Shown: positions 15,669 to 22,612 of the stretch, in pieces
How positions within the stretch are numbered: the stretch's first letter is position 1
Layout: each line of letters begins with the position of its first letter
Source: JAUILA01 sp964563925
Lineage (GTDB): Bacteria > Bacteroidota > Bacteroidia > Cytophagales > Cyclobacteriaceae
NCBI GenBank assembly: GCA_964563925.1
Contig: CAZLZD010000058.1
Span: 1 to 27,246 of the forward strand
Length of the DNA stretch: 27,246 nt
Reading direction: 5' to 3'
Position numbers and translations under genes: made by a program
The notes under the pieces: generated by a model
Database searches by the model: none
Seen by the model: only the letters and a program-made list of their open reading frames with translations
What the model was told of the DNA's origin: nothing

Positions 15669-16676
15669 TTAAAACAAAATTCCGTCAACCGGATTGACAG
15701 GTGCCGGCATTTCTTCCTCATCAAGCATCTGCCGCAGGTCTACCTCGATGGTCCGGCTCAGTGCGGTGATCGGGATATCGTTGTACCCTCCTTCAAATGG
15801 ATTTTCACTATAATCCCCAATCATTTCCATGGTAAAAAAGAGCCAGCCGATCAGGGTGCTGAATGGGATCGCCAGCCAGATATTGATCTGGTTAAACGTA
15901 TCGATCATGCCCAGTGGAAGCAATATGGCAAAAACCCAAACCGCAATCATATTAAACGTGGCATACTGCCGCGGGAAGGGATAATTTTTGATTCGCTCGC
16001 ACTTCCCCTGCTGGGTAAACAGGTCGATAAGGAGTTCCTGCAGTTTCATGTGCCGGAAATCATCAATCAGCCCCTGTTTTCTGAGCTCGCGGAGGCGGGC
16101 TGACTGAACGGAAAGGAGATAGGTGGCGGCATTTGCTTTTGCTGATGCCCGGCCTGTTTCTTCGTCGGTGATATGTTTTTTCAAATCCGCTTCCATAGTC
16201 GTCAGGTACTCGGGCACGACCTTGCTGAAGAATTCTTCCTCACGCGGATTATTCCGGTGTTCCCAGGTCTGCTTGCGGCGCAGCTGGTGCCGTAACGCAG
16301 TCAGCCATCCCACATGCCTGTGAATAAGCTCTTCGTGAATTCTCCGGATTTCCTTTTCTTCCATCCCCCATTCCAGGAAGGTATCGGTCACAAAATCCTT
16401 GACGGTGATGCCCCAGGAACGGCTGGTATTTACAATGGCCCCCCAGATCTTCCGGGCTTCCCACTGACGATCGTAGGAAGAGTTGTTCTTGAAGCCAAGG
16501 AAAAATGCTACTGCAATACCGATCACTGACATGGGCAACCAGGGAATGCGAAGGTAATATATGTGGAGAAGTTCGTAGGATACGACAATTACAGCCGAAT
16601 AAGCCAGCATACCAATAAGATATCGGGAAGACCACCTAATGGTCTGAAAGAGAGGATAGGTACGTTTCGTTTGCAT
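15669..16676 (-). CDS. Bestrophin-like anion channel
   Basis: From the preferred start (MQTKRTYPLFQTIRWSSRYL) the product has 335 residues. Conserved bestrophin-family features are FFLGFKNNSSYDRQWEARKI with WGAIVNTSRSWG, the later paired membrane helices (FNMIAVWVFAILLPLGMI; IPFSTLIGWLFFTMEMIG), and the C-terminal NPFEGGYNDIPITALSRTIE. The last resembles the NPFG...NDiPL element. Bacterial bestrophin homologues form pentameric inner-membrane ion channels; some conduct cations rather than anions, so selectivity is open. An in-frame ATG 114 nt upstream would add 38 residues without membrane or family features and lies close to the divergent sulfatase gene, so it was rejected. Confidence 0.85.
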   Translation of the reverse strand: MQTKRTYPLFQTIRWSSRYLIGMLAYSAVIVVSYELLHIYYLRIPWLPMSVIGIAVAFFLGFKNNSSYDRQWEARKIWGAIVNTSRSWGITVKDFVTDTFLEWGMEEKEIRRIHEELIHRHVGWLTALRHQLRRKQTWEHRNNPREEEFFSKVVPEYLTTMEADLKKHITDEETGRASAKANAATYLLSVQSARLRELRKQGLIDDFRHMKLQELLIDLFTQQGKCERIKNYPFPRQYATFNMIAVWVFAILLPLGMIDTFNQINIWLAIPFSTLIGWLFFTMEMIGDYSENPFEGGYNDIPITALSRTIEVDLRQMLDEEEMPAPVNPVDGILF

Positions 16677-16808
16677 GCAGGAAGAATTTTCAGGAAGATA
16701 CACAGCCACCCCGGTAAAACAAAGAGGCCGACAGTGTGGGAAGGTGGTTCGGATAAAATTGCGTATTTTAAATTCTCCTTGTTTAACCAAACCAGTGAGT
16801 GATCAGCC

Positions 16809-18308
16809 ATGAAATTTTATCCTGTATTTCTGCTTTGTGTATGCATGTTGTTCGCCGCATGTCAGACGGAATCCGGTGAATCCACCGATACCGGCCCGGA
16901 GATGAACGCTGCCGACCGTCCGAATGTGATATTCATTCTCAGCGATGACCATCGTTACGATTTTATGGGTTTTACGGGGAAGGTTCCGTTCCTGGAAACA
17001 CCCGGAATGGATAAAATGGCCCGGGAAGGGGTCCATTTTGTCAATGCCTTTGTCACCACATCCCTGTGCTCACCAAGCCGGGCGTCTATTCTTACCGGTA
17101 AATTTTCACACCGGCATGAAGTGATCGATAACCAGTCGCCCGTTCCGGAGGGCACAGAATTTTTCCCCCAGTATCTGCAGGAGGCCGGCTATCAGACCGG
17201 TTTCTTCGGCAAGTGGCACATGGGAGAGAGCAGTTCGAAGCCCCGTCCCGGCTTTGATCAGTGGGTAAGCTTCAGGGGGCAAGGCACCTATTACAAACCG
17301 TTGCTCAATATCAACGGGGAGGAAAAACAGTTTGAGGATGATGTATACATCAGCGATCTGCTTACCAGTCAGGCTCTCGACTGGCTGGATAACCGCGCCC
17401 AGGAGAAACCATTTTTCATGTACCTCTCCCACAAGGGGGTGCATGCCGAGTTTCTTCCGGCAGAGAGGCATGAGGGCACCTATTCCTCGGAAGACCCCGC
17501 GTACCCGCCTTCCATGAATCCACCGGATCCGCCGGATTCCGCCTTCTATAATTACCGCGATGTACCAGACTGGGTCAAGAAGCAACGCTACAGCTGGCAC
17601 GGCGTGGATTACATGTACCACGGGCAAATCCCGTTTGATGAGTTTTATATCCGGTACACTGAAACCCTGTTAGGGGTGGATGAAAGTATTCAGTCGGTGC
17701 TGGAATACCTGGAGGAGAATGGCCTGCTGGAGAATACGCTGGTCATTTATATGGGAGATAATGGTTTTTCATTCGGGGAGCACGGACTCATCGATAAGCG
17801 GCAGGCCTATGAGGAATCTATCCGCGTACCATTGCTGGCCTATGGAGGCGGGGACCTCATCAAGCGGGATACCATTCTCCAGATGATCCAGAATATTGAC
17901 ATCGGGCCAACCATCCTCGACCTGGCTGGCGTGGAGACACCTGAGGAAATGGACGGCGAATCGTTTGTTCCGCTCATGCGCGGGGAAGAGATCCCCTGGC
18001 GTGAACGGATTTATTACGAATATTTCTGGGAGCGGGCATTTCCGCAAACGCCCACCGTACATGCGGTGCGTACCGATCGATATAAGTTTATACGCTACTA
18101 CGGGGTGTGGGATATCAATGAATTATACGATTTGCAGGAAGACCCGATGGAAATGCATAACCTGATACGGGACCCTGCCTACCGGGAGCTGAGCGAACAG
18201 CTGCGTTCTGATATTTTCGACTGGCTGGAAGAAACAGACGGGATGTATATTCCGCTGAAAAGAGACCAGGGGGCACGTTTTGATCATAAATACAGGGGGA
18301 CGTTCTGA
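16809..18308 (+). CDS. S1-family sulfatase lipoprotein
   Basis: A 499-residue lipoprotein: the signal peptide ends in FAAC with Cys18 as lipid attachment site, followed by a Ser/Glu/Thr-rich linker. The sulfatase domain starts at RPNVIFILSDDHRYDFMG, where D46 and D47 are calcium ligands. C87 in SLCSPSRASILTG is the cysteine converted to formylglycine (C-x-P-x-R type). GFFGKWHMG (K135, H137) and MGDNGFSFGEHGLIDKR provide further active-site residues. The C-terminal subdomain contains VRTDRYKFIRYYGVWDINEL. It should hydrolyse sulfate esters on extracellular glycans; the fold suits sugar-sulfate substrates such as GlcNAc-6-sulfate or glycosaminoglycans, but the exact subfamily is not resolvable by eye. 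A maturase (anSME or FGE) must be encoded elsewhere. Its stop overlaps the next start by one base. Confidence 0.92.
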   Translation: MKFYPVFLLCVCMLFAACQTESGESTDTGPEMNAADRPNVIFILSDDHRYDFMGFTGKVPFLETPGMDKMAREGVHFVNAFVTTSLCSPSRASILTGKFSHRHEVIDNQSPVPEGTEFFPQYLQEAGYQTGFFGKWHMGESSSKPRPGFDQWVSFRGQGTYYKPLLNINGEEKQFEDDVYISDLLTSQALDWLDNRAQEKPFFMYLSHKGVHAEFLPAERHEGTYSSEDPAYPPSMNPPDPPDSAFYNYRDVPDWVKKQRYSWHGVDYMYHGQIPFDEFYIRYTETLLGVDESIQSVLEYLEENGLLENTLVIYMGDNGFSFGEHGLIDKRQAYEESIRVPLLAYGGGDLIKRDTILQMIQNIDIGPTILDLAGVETPEEMDGESFVPLMRGEEIPWRERIYYEYFWERAFPQTPTVHAVRTDRYKFIRYYGVWDINELYDLQEDPMEMHNLIRDPAYRELSEQLRSDIFDWLEETDGMYIPLKRDQGARFDHKYRGTF

Positions 18309-19132
18309 TGAAGGCATTTTGTACATTGCTATGTTGTTTTATTGTGGGTACGGGTATATGCCAGATCAGGGTCATGACCTATAATATCAAGTTTGATGAT
18401 ACGCGTGATTCGGTAAATAACTGGGATAACCGGAAGCAGGATGTAATCGGACTGCTTAATTACCACGAGCCGGATATCATCGGGGTGCAGGAAGCGCTGA
18501 AGCACCAGCTCGATGACATGCTGGACGGCCTGGATCATTTCAGGATGATCGGGGTTGGCCGCGATGATGGCAAGCAAAAAGGAGAATACAGTGCAATTCT
18601 TTATAATGACGAGCTATTTGACGTGCTTGACAGCGGGACCTTCTGGCTTTCACCCACTCCGGAGAAAGTGAGCAAAGGCTGGGACGCCGCATTGCCCCGC
18701 GTCTGTACCTGGGCACTGTTGAAGGATGTGGAAGGAGAACAGATATACGTGTTCAACACCCACTTTGACCACATCGGGGAAGAGGCCCGCAAGGAGAGTG
18801 CAAAACTGATACGCAACCGGATTCTCGAGACGGTAAAAGGCCCCGCGATTGTCATGGGCGATTTTAACTTTACCCCGGATAAGCCTCCCTACCAGATTAT
18901 GACTGAATACTTCGCTGATGCGGCCAAAGACAGCAAGACCCGACCGTATGGTCCGGCGGGCACATTCAATGCGTTCCGCTTCGACCAGCAGGTGACCAGG
19001 CGGATCGATTACATCTTTCTGTACGGAACCTGGGAAGTTCACAAATTTGCGACGTTGTCTGATTCGCGCGACATGCGTTACCCTTCAGACCACTTCCCGG
19101 TACTGGTTGAATTAACCCCAATCCATCAATAA
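18308..19132 (+). CDS. Exported endonuclease/exonuclease/phosphatase-family hydrolase
   Basis: The 274-residue product has a short signal peptide (MKAFCTLLCCFIVGTGICQ) and then the complete EEP fold. Visible catalytic elements are MTYNIKFDD (N26), IIGVQEAL (E62), FNTHFDHIGEEARKESAKLI, VMGDFNFTPD and the terminal SDHFPVLVEL with the catalytic Asp-His. The residue before the signal cleavage site is flanked by cysteine (GICQI), so a lipoprotein is conceivable but lacks a convincing lipobox. Family members cleave phosphodiester bonds in nucleic acids, phosphoinositides or sphingomyelin. This exported type in Bacteroidota often sits among carbohydrate genes with unknown substrate. It is translationally coupled to the sulfatase (TGATG) and lies 1 nt before the alpha/beta hydrolase gene. 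Confidence 0.9.
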   Translation: MKAFCTLLCCFIVGTGICQIRVMTYNIKFDDTRDSVNNWDNRKQDVIGLLNYHEPDIIGVQEALKHQLDDMLDGLDHFRMIGVGRDDGKQKGEYSAILYNDELFDVLDSGTFWLSPTPEKVSKGWDAALPRVCTWALLKDVEGEQIYVFNTHFDHIGEEARKESAKLIRNRILETVKGPAIVMGDFNFTPDKPPYQIMTEYFADAAKDSKTRPYGPAGTFNAFRFDQQVTRRIDYIFLYGTWEVHKFATLSDSRDMRYPSDHFPVLVELTPIHQ

Positions 19133-19133
19133 T

Positions 19134-19684
19134 ATGAGCGAATTACGAATTCTGAAGTTTATCACCGTACTGCTTATCCTGTTTGCAGTTAATCTGCCCG
19201 GGTCTGCCCAGGATATTGAAACCGTTACGTATCATGACGGTCTTCAGATGGACCTTTATGTTCCTGACGGACNNNNNNNNNNNNNNNNNNNNNNNNNNNN
19301 NNNNNNNNNNNNNNNNNNNNNNNNNNNNNNNNNNNNNNNNNNNNNNNNNNNNNNNNNNNNNNNNNNNNNNNNACCTGTGACCAGCTGGTACCCTATGCCA
19401 GTGCGCCCCATCATTATTGTGAAGAGGAACAACCTGGTTACCTGATGCTCCACGGGAGCGCAAGCATCGCCGATCGCCTGGAATCCCTGGAGGCCAACTA
19501 CGCGCTGGTTTCTGAGTGCGGAGGCGGTCATGAATGGGCCGGCTTGCCCCAAAATGAGTATTTCCGTAAAGTGAACCTGTTTCTTTCAACCTTGCTTCCG
19601 TACGGGCAAACCTTCAGGTACAAGGAAGTGATTGCCGGGGAGGTGGATTGTGACTATCCGGATATGGGAGTTTGCCGGGAGTAG
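19134..19684 (+). CDS. Exported alpha/beta hydrolase, interrupted by an assembly gap
   Basis: The N-terminal part (before the N run) is a signal peptide ending near PGSAQ followed by ETVTYHDGLQMDLYVPDG, the usual first strand of carboxylesterase/feruloyl-esterase-like alpha/beta hydrolases. After the gap, the frame beginning at 19373 is open to the TAG at 19684 and reads CDQLVPYASAPHHYC, GYLMLHGSASIADRLESLEA, then ECGGGHEWAGL. DQLVP and GGGHE correspond to the acid and histidine regions of the catalytic triad. The nucleophile Ser lies in the missing part. The gap length is arbitrary, so the two pieces being in different frames is not evidence of a frameshift. The gene is 1 nt downstream of the EEP gene, completing a three-gene secreted-hydrolase operon. 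The true protein is probably about 300 residues. Confidence 0.75.
19273..19372. other. Assembly gap (100 N)
   Basis: Exactly 100 undetermined bases, the conventional placeholder for a scaffold join of unknown size. It lies inside the alpha/beta hydrolase gene. Because matching N- and C-terminal parts of one family flank it, the join is probably correct and several hundred bases may be missing. Confidence 0.98.
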
Positions 19685-19755
19685 GACTCCTTTACTGTCA
19701 TCCCGGGAATTGTCCTGTCATCTCCTGAATAAGAAACCGATCATGAGATCCCTGG

Positions 19756-19877
19756 TCACCCGCTACGCGGCTGCCCAGCCTGCCTCGCTGGTATGCAGGG
19801 ATGACATCGAAACGGATCACCTGCTACGCGGCTGCCCAGCCTGCCTCGCCGGTAGGCAGGGATGACATTGAAACAAC
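19756..19877. repeat. Tandem pair of 61-bp intergenic repeat units with internal palindrome
   Basis: Two adjacent copies (19756-19816 and 19817-19877) match at 54 of their first 58 bases. Each contains GCTACGCGGCTGCCCAGCC and GCAGGGATGACAT. The second copy has a perfect 7-bp stem, CCTGCCT (19840-19846) and AGGCAGG (19854-19860); one substitution weakens the stem in the first copy. Further TGTCAT words occur upstream at about 19697 and 19715. The look is that of a REP/MITE-like intergenic repeat family rather than coding DNA. Confidence 0.85.
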
Positions 19878-19899
19878 TCACTATTTGAAACAACTCACT
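19868..19899. repeat. 15-bp direct repeat spanning the S41 peptidase stop codon
   Basis: TTGAAACAACTCACT occurs at 19868-19882 and again at 19885-19899, period 17. The second copy contains the stop codon (minus strand, 19895-19897) of the S41 peptidase gene; the first overlaps the end of the adjoining 61-bp repeat. It could mark a duplication made when the repeat block arrived, or replication slippage. Confidence 0.8.
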
Positions 19900-21355
19900 C
19901 CTGCAATTTCGGCATACTGCCTTCGGGCAGGAACATCCGGTTGGTGTAGGGCTTATGGTCCAGGGAGAATTCGAGGGCTTCTCCGGGTACCTGTACGCTG
20001 GCCGGTGCCATTCTTCCGCCGATTCTGCCGGGAACACTTATTCCCATCAGTTCCAGGGCACGGGCGACTAAAGGATCATCCGTGGTTCCCAGCGGCTCAA
20101 GCGGCAGCTCGCCAAATTCCTCCACCAGGTTATCAGGTGTAGGATTGAACCCGTTGGCATACTCGGAGTCTCCCGCGCTGTTATAGGTACGGAATACGAT
20201 GGGCAGGATACCGTATTCATTTTCCGGGTTTTCCTCATCTTCAATGGGAATGGATCCTACATTCTTACCAACAGTTTCTTCACCAATGATGACCACATTC
20301 ATATAGGGGATCAGTCCATTTATCATTAATTCGCTGGCCGAGGCCGTGCGGCTGCCAACAAGCACATAAACCGTTTGTGAACTCAGGCTGGCACCGATAT
20401 TATCTGCCTTGTCAGCGAATTTTCCGCGCAGTATATCATCTCCGTTACTCAGGCTCTCTATGTAGGCCTGCAATTCATCATTCCACACATTCTCATACAA
20501 GATATCTTCACTGGTCACATTAGGAGCAATAAGGCTTGCCAGGTTACGTGCAGAGGAAACAGCCCCGCCGGAATTATAACGAAGGTCCAGAATGAACTGA
20601 TTGATCCCCTGTGATTTGAAATCAGCAAAGATCTGGTCCATTTCATTGTCATATTCTGCATTGCTGCCGGGACCGGGTGAGAAAAAGGTGTACATGAAAT
20701 ACCCTACTTTTTGTCCGTCGATCTCCATGACCTCCGAAATGAAATTAGGATTTTCAGCCACCTGACGAACGCTCAGGCTGAGGGTTCCCTGGTCTTCGAA
20801 CGAATTGGATTCGGTGCTAAACCTCCTGTAAGTCACTTCGTGATTGGATGACATCTGGCCGAGCAATTGCTGGTAATTGTTCAGCGTCATCGTCGTGCCG
20901 TTTACCTGTGTGATGACATCACCGCGCATCAAACCTGCTTCTTCCGCCGGTACGGGTCCTGTGGTGCCCTTTTTGATGTACAACACCAGGGCGATCACAT
21001 TTTCGTTCGCCGAACTTTCACGAAACAGGACAAATTCATAGCCCGCTTCGTCAGAAATACCACCCAGGCTGTTGATCAGTTCATCGTAATCCGGGACAAT
21101 GATCGAGAACCTGTCTTCAGATGACAAGAGGTCATCGAAAAAGTCTTCGGGTTCCTGGGTGTAATCAGGATTGCCCGGCATCTGGCTGGTCCACAAATAA
21201 TACAGGTCCATATTGTCGTAGATCCATTCATTGACTTCTCCATTTGGGTTGAACGGGGACGGACCGCTTTTATCGTCATCTTTACATCCGCTCAGTATGG
21301 CAAGGCCCACCAGCAGGGCAAGCATCCGGGATGCGCCGAATTTTAAATGCTTCAT
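19895..21355 (-). CDS. S41-family (C-terminal processing protease-like) lipoprotein peptidase
   Basis: A 486-residue lipoprotein with lipobox LSGC (Cys24) followed by an Asp/Lys/Ser-rich tether. A helical N-terminal domain (VNEWIYDNMDLYYLW) leads to a PDZ domain (about 105-200; EEAGLMRGDVITQVNG) and the S41 catalytic domain (about 205-410). The catalytic serine is S339 in GSRTASASELM and the lysine is K364 in GEETVGKNVGS. Their spacing of 25 equals that between the Ser and Lys of E. coli Tsp. FILDLRYNSGGAVSSA is the usual oxyanion-side motif. It should degrade or trim proteins at the outer membrane or in the periplasm. This lipoprotein PDZ-S41 type is common in Bacteroidota. The gene starts 12 nt after the twin-plug-motif protein, so they are probably one transcript. 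The 3' end borders the intergenic repeats. Confidence 0.92.
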   Translation of the reverse strand: MKHLKFGASRMLALLVGLAILSGCKDDDKSGPSPFNPNGEVNEWIYDNMDLYYLWTSQMPGNPDYTQEPEDFFDDLLSSEDRFSIIVPDYDELINSLGGISDEAGYEFVLFRESSANENVIALVLYIKKGTTGPVPAEEAGLMRGDVITQVNGTTMTLNNYQQLLGQMSSNHEVTYRRFSTESNSFEDQGTLSLSVRQVAENPNFISEVMEIDGQKVGYFMYTFFSPGPGSNAEYDNEMDQIFADFKSQGINQFILDLRYNSGGAVSSARNLASLIAPNVTSEDILYENVWNDELQAYIESLSNGDDILRGKFADKADNIGASLSSQTVYVLVGSRTASASELMINGLIPYMNVVIIGEETVGKNVGSIPIEDEENPENEYGILPIVFRTYNSAGDSEYANGFNPTPDNLVEEFGELPLEPLGTTDDPLVARALELMGISVPGRIGGRMAPASVQVPGEALEFSLDHKPYTNRMFLPEGSMPKLQE

Positions 21356-21367
21356 AGGTTAAACAGG

Positions 21368-21991
21368 TTATATTTTTATTTTCATCACCTGGCGGTTGAT
21401 CACCAGGCTGGTCAACTTCTTCTTGCCCGCAGAGATAGTAACAGTATTTCCCAGAGAAAAATTCTCCAGCATAATCCAGCCACATTTGTCGGACTCTGCT
21501 AATATACTCCCATTTTCGCTTATTACCTTCCCCCGTCTGACGGGATTTCCGCGCTCATCGACGAGGCGCAGGATCACATTGACAGGCGTGTTTTTCTCCC
21601 GGTGAAGCAGGTAGACGCCGTCTTTCGCGGCGGGCCCGTAAAGATTCAGTGCCTGCTGGCCCCGGATCACGTCAATACGCCGTATGTCGCTATAGTTTAT
21701 GGAATCCTGATCAATTCGCCTGCCCTCAAGCAGAAAAACCGGGTTCTGGGATTGACGGGCATTCCGGGTAGTGATCAGAAGGGCTCCCTTCGCTGCTACC
21801 GGTCCGTAGAGAGGTACCGCCTTTGATGCCGGCAGAAAATGCATCTCGGCTGTGGTATCGGACTGCACTTTCTCGTAGGCTTCATCCGTCGCCGGGATTC
21901 CGTCAATGACAATGTAAATCCGGGAATCCTCCTGGGCGAAGGCAGAGCAGGAAGCCAGCAGAAAAAGGATGGACGCAATATAGGTTTTCAT
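21368..21991 (-). CDS. Exported small protein with two TonB-plug-like motifs and a CarboxypepD_reg-like tail
   Basis: From the preferred start (MKTYIASILFLLASCSAFAQ, a signal peptide) the product has 207 residues. Two segments look like the end of TonB-dependent receptor plug domains: IYIVIDGIP...AVPLYGPVAAKGALLITTR (about 25-76) and PVFLLEGRRI...RIDVIRGQQALNLYGP, ending AAKDGVYLLH (about 84-130). The rest (about 138-206; VNVILRLVDERGNPVRRGKV) resembles the carboxypeptidase-regulatory-like beta-sandwich found at the N-terminus of SusC proteins. No barrel follows, so it is not a transporter. It might bind TonB-system or surface partners, or serve as an adaptor; this is inference. It lies 12 nt before the S41 lipoprotein gene and 52 nt after the DUF429-like gene. 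An upstream ATG adding 8 residues was not preferred. Confidence 0.7.
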   Translation of the reverse strand: MKTYIASILFLLASCSAFAQEDSRIYIVIDGIPATDEAYEKVQSDTTAEMHFLPASKAVPLYGPVAAKGALLITTRNARQSQNPVFLLEGRRIDQDSINYSDIRRIDVIRGQQALNLYGPAAKDGVYLLHREKNTPVNVILRLVDERGNPVRRGKVISENGSILAESDKCGWIMLENFSLGNTVTISAGKKKLTSLVINRQVMKIKI

Positions 21992-22043
21992 GATCTTTTT
22001 TCTTGTTGAAATCAAAATGCGTGCCGTTTCTATGTGGGTCCGC

Positions 22044-22607
22044 TTATATGCAGATCAGCCCCTCGCCGGGATCGCCCAGGGTGAGATGGCTGCCTTCGAG
22101 TACGCGTTTGCCGGTGAGCCAGGCCAGCAGGGCATCTGCCTGGTGCCAGTTGGAAGGTTCCGGAAGAGCGAGCCCGGTTTTTGCAGAGAGGTCATTCAGA
22201 AATTGCCCGGGATCCTTTTTGTAGTTTAACCTGATTTCCAGGTGATCTACGAGGCCGGCCGGATAGGCCTCATACACGTTGCGGCCCTCCGCTTCCCAGG
22301 TATCCTTTAACCGGATCGCCCGGGCGGTGAGTCCGCCGAGAAACATGGGCGACATCGCCTTTGCCTCCCGGTCGGCTTTTCGATAGAAATAATCCTTACC
22401 CGCCCCCCCGGATAAAACTGCAGGCAGGCTGAGCGGGGCATCGATAAAAAGCGCCGGGGCGTCGAGTGTCCGGACCAGGGCCTGCACGAATGCATCGGCA
22501 TCCGAATCTTTCCTGCTTTGTTCGAATACCCAGGTATCGTCGCGGCGATAACAGACGGCGGTCTTGCCGGATCGCTTCGAACCAAAGTCAATACCAAGAT
22601 GGGTCAT
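22044..22607 (-). CDS. DUF429-like RNase H-fold protein
   Basis: A 187-residue cytoplasmic protein starting MTHLGIDFGSKRSGKTAVCY, the first strand of an RNase H/actin-like fold with acidic D7. It continues with LFIDAPLSLP (a second acidic position), YRKADREAKAMSPMFLGGLTA, VYEAYPAGL and HQADALLAWLTGKRVLEG. This order matches DUF429-type predicted nucleases, whose activity has not been shown. It is 5 nt downstream of the glycogen synthase gene on the same strand, suggesting co-transcription, but the functional link is unclear. Confidence 0.65.
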   Translation of the reverse strand: MTHLGIDFGSKRSGKTAVCYRRDDTWVFEQSRKDSDADAFVQALVRTLDAPALFIDAPLSLPAVLSGGAGKDYFYRKADREAKAMSPMFLGGLTARAIRLKDTWEAEGRNVYEAYPAGLVDHLEIRLNYKKDPGQFLNDLSAKTGLALPEPSNWHQADALLAWLTGKRVLEGSHLTLGDPGEGLICI

Positions 22608-22612
22608 GCCGG

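Noticed and set aside
19134..19684. Frameshifted hydrolase
   Set aside because: The frame change falls inside the N run of arbitrary length, so it cannot be interpreted.
19756..19877. CRISPR array
   Set aside because: There are only two copies, directly adjacent without spacers, and no cas gene is present.
21368..21991. Degraded TonB-dependent receptor (pseudogene)
   Set aside because: The frame is intact with signal peptide and stop, the domain order is not that of a receptor, and no barrel remains are seen nearby.
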